Below, piece by piece: positions 1-5,944 of a stretch of DNA of 8,087 bases. Position 1 is the stretch's first letter. Each line of letters begins with the position of its first letter. The stretch comes from DATGKK01 sp035294725 (lineage in GTDB: Bacteria; Actinomycetota; Acidimicrobiia; Acidimicrobiales; Bog-793): positions 1-8,087 of the forward strand of contig DATGKK010000118.1 of NCBI GenBank assembly GCA_035294725.1. Reading direction: 5' to 3'. The notes below the pieces were generated by a model. The model had not been told where the DNA came from and did no database searches. It was given only the letters and a program-made list of their open reading frames with translations. A program made the position numbers and the translations under genes.

Positions 1-84
1 ACCGGCGGGAGCCGACGGCCGCGGCAACTCGCCCTCGTCCAGTTCCACCGCAAAGAGCTGCTCGTCGCCAAGCACGGAGGTCAT
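1..84 (-). CDS. Possible 5' end of an unidentified divergent gene (partial)
   Basis: Read on the minus strand, an ATG at 84-82 opens a frame of 28 codons that runs without a stop off the left edge. It begins MTSVLGDEQLFAVELDEG and is acidic, as many actinobacterial proteins are. The middle codon position is the least GC-rich in this phase, which is what a real gene would show. I do not recognise the protein and no clear Shine-Dalgarno lies before the ATG. The competing reading is the same codon phase on the plus strand, open from base 1 to a TAG at 139-141, which would be the tail of an upstream gene. The two cannot be separated from 84 bases. I prefer the minus reading because it has a start codon in a sensible place and leaves a divergent spacer before pstS. 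Confidence 0.35.
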   Translation of the reverse strand, partial: MTSVLGDEQLFAVELDEGELPRPSAPAG

Positions 85-108
85 GAGAAAATTCTCGCCG
101 CTACGAGG

Positions 109-131
109 GGGTCAGTGGTGGATTCTGACCC
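109..131. repeat. Inverted repeat GGGTCAG-N9-CTGACCC upstream of pstS
   Basis: Perfect 7-base arms at 109-115 and 125-131 are separated by 9 bases (116-124). The element lies 66 bases before the pstS start and 24 bases before the putative divergent ATG, so it could be an operator or an mRNA stem. No run of T follows it, so it is a poor intrinsic terminator. It does not resemble the GTTCACC-type direct-repeat PHO box known from Streptomyces. A smaller inverted repeat, GAGAA-AA-TTCTC, sits at 85-96. Function is not shown by the sequence. Confidence 0.5.
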
Positions 132-197
132 ACGCTCCTAGCTCCCCGCCTGTTCCGTCCTACTCCAGCACCACCATCCAACAAGGAGAGCCACTTC

Positions 198-1409
198 ATG
201 GCATCTGTCCCCGTTCATCACGCCCGGCTCAAGCGAACGGCCGGGTCGATCGCCTGCGGGCTTGCCGCGGCGCTGGCATTGGCCGCGTGCAGCAGCAGCC
301 CCGCATCCAAGACGACCGGCACCAGCGGCTCGACCGCTCCGGCGGGCGGGTCCACGTCGTCGACGGTGGCCCCGCAGGCAACGAGCCTCTCGTCGATTCT
401 CGACTCGCTCGAGCACGCTCCCTCGAGCGGCGTGTCGCTCACCGAGGATGGCTCCTCGCTGCTCTACCCGCTCTACCAGGCCTGGGTGAGCGGGTACGCC
501 AAGATCCACTCGAACTTCTCGTCGACCTCGGGCGCGGACGGCTCGGGCACCGGGATCGCGGACGCCGAGAGCGGCACCACGGTGCTCGGGGCCTCTGACG
601 CCTACCTGCCCCCGGGTACCACGACGCAGTACCCGACCATCGAGAACATCCCGATGGCGATCTCCGCCCAGATGATCAACTACAACCTGCCCGGGATGCA
701 GAACACCCACCTCAAGCTGAACGGCACAGTTCTCGCCGGGATGTACGAGGGGACGATCAAGAACTGGGATGACCCGGCCATCGCGAAGCTCAATCCTTCG
801 GTCAGGCTCCCCAACCTCCCCGTGGTGCCCGTGCACCGCTCCGACTCGAGCGGTGACACCTTCCTGTTCAGCTCGTACCTTGCCGACTCGGACCCTTCCA
901 GCTTCGCGGCGAAGCTGGGGCCGAGCACCTCGATCACCTTCCCCTCGGTGTCCGGGGCGCTCGCGGCGAAGGGGAACTCCGGCATGGTCGCCACCTGCGG
1001 TGCCACGAAGGGCTGCGTCGCCTACATCGGGATCAGCTACAAGAAGGACACCACCGCGGCCAAGCTCGGCGAAGCGCTGCTCGCCAACAAGTCCGGCAAC
1101 TACCTCCTGCCCAACCCCTCCACGATCCACGCCGAGGCCGCCGGCTTCACGAACGTGCCCGCCAACGGCGCGATCTCGCTCATCTACGGCTCGGCGGCTC
1201 ACGGGTACCCCATCATCAACTTCGAGTACCTGGTGGTGAAGACCAACCAGTCCAACTCCACGCTTGCCGAGGGGCTGAAGGCCTTCCTTGCCTGGTGCGT
1301 CGACCCGCGCTATGGCAACGCCCCGTCCTACCTCGACCAGGTGGGCTTCCAGCCCCTCCCGTCCGGGGCGCTCAGCGTCTCGCTTGCGCTGATCAAGAAG
1401 ATCGGCTGA
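198..1409 (+). CDS. pstS: Phosphate ABC transporter substrate-binding lipoprotein PstS
   Basis: This is the extracytoplasmic receptor that binds inorganic phosphate and delivers it to the PstC/PstA permease. The 403-residue protein starts with a basic stretch (R10, K12, R13), a hydrophobic segment (about 15-30) and the lipobox LAAC ending at Cys31, so it should be cleaved and lipidated. A Ser/Thr/Gly/Ala-rich linker (about 32-65) tethers the binding domain. Family landmarks follow: a GSGTGI stretch (115-120), GASDA (131-135, Asp134 in the phosphate-contacting position), KNWDDPAIAKLNP (188-200) and the phosphate loop RSDSSGDTF (214-222), which matches R-A-D-G-S-G-T-S-F of E. coli PstS with an altered SGD core. 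Cys267 and Cys273 are close enough to form a disulfide. AAGGAGAG at 183-190 lies 7 bases before the ATG, which fixes the start. It is followed 18 bases later by pstC, as in a pst operon. No convincing PHO box was seen upstream. Confidence 0.95.
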   Translation: MASVPVHHARLKRTAGSIACGLAAALALAACSSSPASKTTGTSGSTAPAGGSTSSTVAPQATSLSSILDSLEHAPSSGVSLTEDGSSLLYPLYQAWVSGYAKIHSNFSSTSGADGSGTGIADAESGTTVLGASDAYLPPGTTTQYPTIENIPMAISAQMINYNLPGMQNTHLKLNGTVLAGMYEGTIKNWDDPAIAKLNPSVRLPNLPVVPVHRSDSSGDTFLFSSYLADSDPSSFAAKLGPSTSITFPSVSGALAAKGNSGMVATCGATKGCVAYIGISYKKDTTAAKLGEALLANKSGNYLLPNPSTIHAEAAGFTNVPANGAISLIYGSAAHGYPIINFEYLVVKTNQSNSTLAEGLKAFLAWCVDPRYGNAPSYLDQVGFQPLPSGALSVSLALIKKIG

Positions 1410-1427
1410 GGCCGGGCGGGCGAGGAG

Positions 1428-2522
1428 GTGGCGCAGGAAGCGGCTGACCCTGCGGTCGGCGCAGCCGACCGCAGGGTGGCCGACTCCGAGGGTGCCGCGT
1501 CGGGGCAGGGCGCGCAACCCGGGCCGTTCTGGCGGGTCTTGCGCCGTGCGGGCGGTGGCCTCCTCGCCTCGGCAGCCTGCGTCCCGCTCGCGGCGCTCGT
1601 GGCCATGGTCGCCGTCCTCGTCGTCGAAGCCTGGCCGGCGATCCGTTTCAACGGCTGGGCATTCTTCACGAGCAGCGACTGGACGATCGGCAGCCTGTAC
1701 TCGCCGCCGGTGACGACGGGGGGTGTCACCCATCTCCTCGGCGTGCACTACGGGGCGCTCGACCTTGTCGTCGGCACGCTGGAGTGCTCCGCGATCGCGC
1801 TCGCGATCGGCTTCCCGATCGCGTACGGAGCGGCGGTGCTGGTGGTCGAGCGGCTCCACCGCCGGCTGGCGGCCGTCTTGGGCCTCTGCCTCGAAGTGCT
1901 GGCTGGGATCCCGAGCGTCGTGTTCGGCCTCTGGGGGGTCCTCGTGCTCGGGCCGGTGCTCAGCAGCGACGTCTACCCCGTGCTCGCGAAGTTGCCCGAC
2001 ATCCCGCCGCTCAGCGTGTTCCGAGGGCCTGTCGGCAACGGCGAGGGATTGCTCACCGCAGGCATCGTGCTCGCGGTGATGATCGTCCCGATCATGGCTG
2101 CGACGACGAGGGACCTTCTGCGGCAGGTCCCGATCGGCCCGAAGGAGGGAGCCGAGGCGCTTGGCATGACCCGCCATGAGGCGTTCCGCACCGTGCAGTC
2201 GCGCTGGGTGCGAAGTGGGGTCGTCGGCGCGGCCGTGCTCGGGCTCGGGAGGGCGCTCGGGGAGACCATCGCCGTGGCGCTCGTGAGCGGCAGCCAGATC
2301 CACAGTCCGAGCAACATCTACGACACGATGACGACGATCGCGGCCACGATCGTGAACCAGCTCGACTCGGCGCTCACCGACCCCACCCACTTCGCCGTCC
2401 GCTCGCTGGCGGAGGCGGCGCTCGCCTTGCTCGCGATCACGCTCATCGTGAACGTCGCCGCCCGCCTGCTCGTCCGACGTTCCTCTCGGGACACGGCACT
2501 TCCGGTGGGAGCAGGACTGTGA
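1428..2522 (+). CDS. pstC: Phosphate ABC transporter permease PstC
   Basis: One of two membrane subunits forming the phosphate channel of the Pst importer. The 364-residue protein has a soluble N-terminal tail of about 40 residues, then hydrophobic spans near 45-67, 111-138, 148-178, 208-226, 264-288 and 327-348, giving the expected six. Between spans 4 and 5 is the cytoplasmic coupling loop that docks on the ATPase: KEGAEALGMTRHEAF at 239-253, the EAA-type motif with its conserved Gly246. GRALGETIAVALVSG (274-288) is the typical PstC segment after it. The start is uncertain: AGGAGG at 1423-1428 overlaps the GTG at 1428, leaving no spacer. A second in-frame GTG at 1476 (residue 17) would shorten only the unconserved tail. 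Its stop overlaps the pstA start by 4 bases, so the two subunits are probably translationally coupled. Confidence 0.95.
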   Translation: MAQEAADPAVGAADRRVADSEGAASGQGAQPGPFWRVLRRAGGGLLASAACVPLAALVAMVAVLVVEAWPAIRFNGWAFFTSSDWTIGSLYSPPVTTGGVTHLLGVHYGALDLVVGTLECSAIALAIGFPIAYGAAVLVVERLHRRLAAVLGLCLEVLAGIPSVVFGLWGVLVLGPVLSSDVYPVLAKLPDIPPLSVFRGPVGNGEGLLTAGIVLAVMIVPIMAATTRDLLRQVPIGPKEGAEALGMTRHEAFRTVQSRWVRSGVVGAAVLGLGRALGETIAVALVSGSQIHSPSNIYDTMTTIAATIVNQLDSALTDPTHFAVRSLAEAALALLAITLIVNVAARLLVRRSSRDTALPVGAGL

Positions 2523-3436
2523 CGGCCCCCGTCGCGAGAGCCGGTCGCTTGCCCGGCGGCCGCGAGATCCAGGACTGGACCTCGCAGCGGACGTCGCTGG
2601 CCCGGCGGTTGCGCGACCAAGTGTCGTGGAGCCTCGCCGGGCTTGCCCTGCTGCTGCTCGTCGGACCGCTGTTGTGGGTGCTTGCCGGCGTCGTCGAGCA
2701 GGCCGCCCGGGTCTGGCGATGGAGCATGCTCACGAGCACCACTGCCAGCGGGGGCCTGCTCAACGCGATCGTCGGCACCCTCGTGCTCCTTGTCGGCGTG
2801 CTCGTCGTCGCCGGCGTCGTGGGCGTCGCCTCCGGCGTGTACATCGCCGAGTTCGCGCCGCCAAGACGGCGCACCGTGCTACGAGCGGCGAGCGAAGTGC
2901 TCGCCGGTGTCCCCTCGATCGTGATCGGCTACGTCGCCTACGTGGCACTCGTCGTAGGGCTGCGGTGGGGCTACTCCCTTGTCGCTGCGGTGTTGGCCCT
3001 CACCGTGCTCGTGATCCCGTACGTGGCGAAGTCGACCGAGCTCGCCATCTCGCAGGTGCCGACCGCCTATCGCGAGGGGGCTGAGGCGCTCGGCTTCTCC
3101 CGCGCGCAGGTCATGCGACGGGTCGTGTTCCGGTCCGCCATCCCCGGCATCTCGACTGGGCTCATCGTCGCGCTCGCCATCTCGGTCGGCGAGACGGCGC
3201 CCCTGCTCTACACGATGGCCTTCACGAACGGCTACCCCTCGAGCGCCCTCACGCACTCGCAGCTCGGCTACCTGACCTATGTCGCCTACATCTTCTGGGA
3301 CGAGCCCACCACGACCGACCAGAACCTCGCCCATGCCGCCGCCCTGGTGCTCGTCGTGCTCGTGGTCGCCCTCATCCTGGTCGGCCGGCTCGTGGTCCGT
3401 CTCACCCAGCGGCACTCCGAGACCGAGGCGCGCTGA
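2519..3436 (+). CDS. pstA: Phosphate ABC transporter permease PstA
   Basis: The second channel subunit, partner of PstC in the inner membrane. It has 305 residues with hydrophobic spans near 37-58, 80-106, 126-147, 152-168, 211-228 and 271-291. The EAA coupling loop is YREGAEALGFSRAQVMRR at 184-201, followed by the PstA-typical segment GLIVALAISVGETAPLLY (214-231). The GTG start sits in a GTGA overlap with the pstC stop, and GGGAG at 2507-2511 lies 7 bases before it. In most genomes pstB (ATPase) and phoU follow directly. Here the next gene is on the opposite strand with its stop codon 9 bases away, so the ATPase must come from another locus if the transporter works. Confidence 0.95.
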   Translation: MTAPVARAGRLPGGREIQDWTSQRTSLARRLRDQVSWSLAGLALLLLVGPLLWVLAGVVEQAARVWRWSMLTSTTASGGLLNAIVGTLVLLVGVLVVAGVVGVASGVYIAEFAPPRRRTVLRAASEVLAGVPSIVIGYVAYVALVVGLRWGYSLVAAVLALTVLVIPYVAKSTELAISQVPTAYREGAEALGFSRAQVMRRVVFRSAIPGISTGLIVALAISVGETAPLLYTMAFTNGYPSSALTHSQLGYLTYVAYIFWDEPTTTDQNLAHAAALVLVVLVVALILVGRLVVRLTQRHSETEAR

Positions 3437-3455
3437 CGCCCGCGGTCAGAACGCG
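3429..3455. terminator. Weak stem between the convergent pstA and E1 stops
   Basis: CTGAC (3433-3437) pairs with GTCAG (3445-3449) across 7 bases. The stem can be extended by CGCG (3429-3432) with CGCG (3452-3455) if two A residues are bulged. Both genes end here, so a shared bidirectional terminator would be convenient. There is no T tract on either side, and the core pairing follows automatically from two TGA stops facing each other, so support is weak. Confidence 0.22.
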
Positions 3456-5731
3456 GCGAGCTGACGTGCCGCCTGCTCGATGTCCTCGACTTGGGGCAGG
3501 ATCGCCGCCTCGAGGGTGGGCTCGTAGGCGACGAAGGTGTCGGTGGCAGCGACCCGCCGCACCGGCGCATCGAGGCTCTCGAAGCACTCGTCCGCTGCGA
3601 ACGCCGCGATCTCTCCGCCGAATCCTGCGGTGAGCACGTCCTCGTGCACAACGAGGAGGCGGGCTGTCTTGGCCACCGTCGCCGCCACCGCCTCGCGGTC
3701 CCACGGCACGAGCGTGCGGAGGTCGACCACCTCCACCTCGATGCCGTCGGTGGCGAGGCGGGCCGCAGCGTCGAGCGACTTCTGCACAGTGGCGCCCCAG
3801 CTCACGATCGAGAGATCGCGGCCCGGCCGGCGCATCGCCGCCTTGCCGAGGGGCAGCACGTACCCCGGGGGCGGGAAGGGGTCCATCGCGTACTTCTGGC
3901 GGAGCAGGTGCTTGTGCTCGAGGAACATGACCGGGTCGTCGCACCGGAAGGCCGCTCGCAGCAGGCCGGCCGCGTCGGCGGCTCTCGAGGGGAAGACGAC
4001 GATGAGCCCCGGGATGTGGGCGAAGATCGACTCGCCGCACTGAGAGTGCCAGAGCGCTCCGCCCTTCACGTAGCCGCCGATGGCGACCCGGATCACGAGC
4101 GGCACGGTGAAGCGTCCCTGCGAGCGCCAGCGGGCCGTCGCCGCTTCGGCCCTGATCTGATGCATGGCGGGCCAGATGTAGTCGAAGAACTGGATCTCGG
4201 CGCAGGGTCGAAGGCCCCGCAGCGCCTGGCCGATCCCGCGGCCGACGATGTTCGCCTCTGCGAGGGGAGTGTTGTAGCAGCGGGCGACGCCGAAGGCCCG
4301 CTGGAGGCCGTGCGTCGTCCCGAACACCCCGCCCTTGCCCTCGACGAGGTCGACGACGTCCTCAGGGGCGTCGGCGACGTCCTCCCCGAAGACACGGATC
4401 CGCTCGTCGGCGGCCATCAGCTCGTGGAGCGTGAGCCGGATGGCGTCGCCCATGCCGACTGCCTCACCCCGGTTCACGGCCTCCTTGATCGGGTCGGCCT
4501 GCGGTGCCTCAGCGGCCGCCGTCGGCTCACCGGGGTCGTCGATCCGAGGCAGGGCGAGAACGTGGTCGGTGACCGTGCGCGGATCGGGTCGGGCCGCAGC
4601 GAGCGCCTCGCGTGCTGCCTCCGCCACGAGCCGGTGCGCCTCCTCCCGGATCTGTTGGGCCTCCTCAGGGGTGAGGACGCCGCCCCGCACGAGCTGGTGC
4701 TCGAGCCGCAGGATCGGGTCGTGGCTCGCCTCCTCGGCCAGCTCCTCCGGCGAGCGGTACTTCGCCTGCGTGTCCTGGGAGGAGTGGGAGTAGGGGCGGG
4801 TGACCGTGGCGTGGATCAGCCCGGGACCCTCGCCGGCCCTGACCCGGGCGATGGCGTGGGCGCCCTTCTGGCGGGCGGCGAAGTAGTCCGTCCCGTCGAA
4901 CTTCGTGACAGCAAGCCCCCGAAAGCCCCTCACGAGCTCGGAGATGGGGGCGGGGGCCTGGTCCGAGGCGCGCACGGAGATCGCGTAGCCGTTGTCGGCG
5001 ACGAGGTAGAGCACCGGGAGGTGGAGCCGGCAGGCGGTGTTGAGGCTCTCCCAGAACTCGCCCTCGGAGGTGGCACCCTCTCCGAGCGAGACGTAGGTGA
5101 CCTCGTCGCCAAAGGCCGTGCATCCCGTGAGGCCCTGGCGGGGTGCGATGTAGCGGGCGGCCTCCGCGCAGCCCACGGCCGGCAGGCACTGGCTGCCGGT
5201 GGGGCTCGTCTGGGAGACGATGTTGTAACGCTGGTGCCCCCAGTGCGAGGGCATCTGGCGACCGCCGGAGTTCGGGTCCTCCGCTGACCCCACGGCTTGC
5301 AACAGGATCTCCTTGGGGGTGACGCCGAGGCCGAGCACGAGGGCCTGGTCCCGGTAGTAGGGGAAGAACCAGTCGTAGCCGGGTCGAAGCGACCGGGCGA
5401 GGGCGAGGAGGAGGATCTCGTGCCCGGCTCCCGAGATCTGGAAGAAGACCCGGGACTGCTTTTGGAGCGTGATCTCGCGATCGTCGATCGCGCGTGAGAC
5501 GCAGGCGAGGCGGAAGTCCTCGATCAGCTCCTTTCTCGCCACGCCCCGAAAGCTCTCGGCGTCGTCGAGGTAGCGGTCGGCCTCTCGTGGCTCGTTCGCC
5601 TTCATCCCGTGGCGTTGCCCCGAGCCGTTCCGGGCGGTGGGGATGCTCGCCGTGGCGTCGTCCACCGAGCCCGAGCCACTGTCGGCGGGACGACCGCTCT
5701 CTCGTCGTCCGCCTCTCGAGACTCTCGCCAT
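3446..5731 (-). CDS. Fused E1 alpha-beta subunit of a thiamine-diphosphate 2-oxoacid dehydrogenase
   Basis: Decarboxylates a 2-oxoacid and transfers the acyl group to the lipoyl arm of an E2. The branched-chain (2-oxoisovalerate) type is favoured; pyruvate or acetoin is possible. One 761-residue chain carries both halves that are usually separate. The alpha half (about 60-380) has HWGHQRYNIVSQTSPTGSQ (163-181), the diphosphate/Mg motif GEGATSEGEFWE (217-228) ending in DNGYAIS (246-252), and a phosphorylation-loop-like YSHSSQDTQAKYRS (314-327). After a charged, Ala/Glu-rich linker (about 380-420), the beta half (about 425-755) has FGEDVAD (448-454, likely active-site Glu450), NTPLAEANIVGRGIG (487-501) and the conserved WHSQ (561-564). 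I start at the ATG at 5731-5729 because AAGGAG (5737-5742) lies 5 bases before it. A TTG at 5800 or an ATG at 5605 are weaker alternatives. The first 40 or so residues are low-complexity and unconserved. No E2, E3 or lipoylation gene lies nearby. Confidence 0.92.
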   Translation of the reverse strand: MARVSRGGRRESGRPADSGSGSVDDATASIPTARNGSGQRHGMKANEPREADRYLDDAESFRGVARKELIEDFRLACVSRAIDDREITLQKQSRVFFQISGAGHEILLLALARSLRPGYDWFFPYYRDQALVLGLGVTPKEILLQAVGSAEDPNSGGRQMPSHWGHQRYNIVSQTSPTGSQCLPAVGCAEAARYIAPRQGLTGCTAFGDEVTYVSLGEGATSEGEFWESLNTACRLHLPVLYLVADNGYAISVRASDQAPAPISELVRGFRGLAVTKFDGTDYFAARQKGAHAIARVRAGEGPGLIHATVTRPYSHSSQDTQAKYRSPEELAEEASHDPILRLEHQLVRGGVLTPEEAQQIREEAHRLVAEAAREALAAARPDPRTVTDHVLALPRIDDPGEPTAAAEAPQADPIKEAVNRGEAVGMGDAIRLTLHELMAADERIRVFGEDVADAPEDVVDLVEGKGGVFGTTHGLQRAFGVARCYNTPLAEANIVGRGIGQALRGLRPCAEIQFFDYIWPAMHQIRAEAATARWRSQGRFTVPLVIRVAIGGYVKGGALWHSQCGESIFAHIPGLIVVFPSRAADAAGLLRAAFRCDDPVMFLEHKHLLRQKYAMDPFPPPGYVLPLGKAAMRRPGRDLSIVSWGATVQKSLDAAARLATDGIEVEVVDLRTLVPWDREAVAATVAKTARLLVVHEDVLTAGFGGEIAAFAADECFESLDAPVRRVAATDTFVAYEPTLEAAILPQVEDIEQAARQLAAF

Positions 5732-5736
5732 CACGA

Positions 5737-5742
5737 CTCCTT
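5737..5742 (-). promoter_or_regulatory. Ribosome binding site deciding the E1 start
   Basis: On the minus strand this reads AAGGAG, 5 bases before the ATG at 5731-5729. The other candidate starts (TTG at 5800, ATG at 5605) lack an equally strong, well-spaced site, so this one selects the 761-residue product. It directly abuts the inverted repeat at 5743-5757. Confidence 0.75.
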
Positions 5743-5757
5743 CTGCCGGCCCGGCAG
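5743..5757. repeat. Perfect 15-base inverted repeat abutting the E1 ribosome binding site
   Basis: CTGCCGG (5743-5749) and CCGGCAG (5751-5757) are exact reverse complements around one central base. In the E1 transcript it would lie immediately upstream of the AAGGAG. As DNA it is a good symmetric protein-binding site; as RNA it could form a short stem only with an enlarged loop. Function unknown. Confidence 0.5.
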
Positions 5758-5776
5758 CGGGCCCGACGGTGGCGAC

Positions 5777-5794
5777 GGCGTGCGGGGGCACGCC
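5777..5794. repeat. 7-bp GC-rich hairpin in the E1 leader
   Basis: GGCGTGC (5777-5783) and GCACGCC (5788-5794) form a perfect stem around a 4-base loop (GGGG on plus, CCCC in the E1 transcript). It lies about 45 bases before the E1 start. No T tract follows on the minus strand, so it is not an obvious terminator; a structured 5' leader or a chance GC-rich stem are both possible. Confidence 0.4.
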
Positions 5795-5880
5795 CGACAA
5801 CTGACCTCACCTTAGAGGTTCGGCCCGTTGGTATCGCCTCATACTGCCCGAGGTCGGAGGTACGGCGGAAGGCTCTCACT

Positions 5881-5893
5881 GGCTCGCCGAGCC
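5881..5893. repeat. Inverted repeat GGCTC-GCC-GAGCC in the divergent spacer
   Basis: Perfect 5-base arms (5881-5885 and 5889-5893) flank 3 bases. It overlaps the place where a -35 box would lie for the candidate -10 TAGACT at 5903-5908. Such a short GC-rich repeat can arise by chance. Confidence 0.3.
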
Positions 5894-5902
5894 GAGGGTT
5901 CA

Positions 5903-5908
5903 TAGACT
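5903..5908 (+). promoter_or_regulatory. Candidate -10 box for the flavoprotein/TetR unit
   Basis: TAGACT fits the TANNNT pattern and lies about 40 bases before the start at 5945, in the least GC-rich part of the spacer. No good -35 hexamer is present at normal spacing. The candidate operator at 5905-5920 overlaps it, which would suit repression. Confidence 0.25.
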
Positions 5909-5920
5909 GACACGTCAATC
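5905..5920. promoter_or_regulatory. Candidate TetR operator
   Basis: GACTGACACGTCAATC is a near-perfect palindrome: TGAC (5908-5911) and GTCA (5914-5917) flank AC, and two more matching pairs lie outside one mismatch on each side. Size and symmetry fit a TetR-family dimer site. It lies 25-40 bases before the start of a transcript that contains a tetR gene, the usual place for an autoregulatory operator. The link to this regulator is inference. Confidence 0.45.
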
Positions 5921-5944
5921 AAGAACCAAGGAGCAGCGAGGCGG

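Noticed and set aside
132..197. A possible PHO box (GTTCC at 151-155 with imperfect downstream copies)
   Set aside because: Only one GTTC core is present and the following 11-base units do not repeat it, so it does not match the known actinobacterial PHO box.
83..598. A 171-codon plus-strand frame starting before pstS
   Set aside because: It overlaps the pstS signal peptide and binding domain in another frame, has Arg-rich shadow composition and no ribosome binding site.
138..2390. A 750-codon open frame on the minus strand across pstS and pstC
   Set aside because: It is antisense to two clear transporter genes, is dominated by Arg, Gly, Asp, His and Val with no recognisable domain, and is the usual stop-poor shadow of high-GC coding DNA.
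3433..3449. Facing CTGAC/GTCAG arms as a special element
   Set aside because: Two convergent TGA stop codons are reverse complements by definition, so most of this pairing is automatic. It is kept only as a very weak terminator candidate.
3491..5287. A 598-codon open frame on the plus strand across the E1 gene
   Set aside because: It is antisense to the well-conserved E1 gene, has low-complexity composition rich in Arg, Gly, Asp, Glu, Val and Leu, and shows no family motif.
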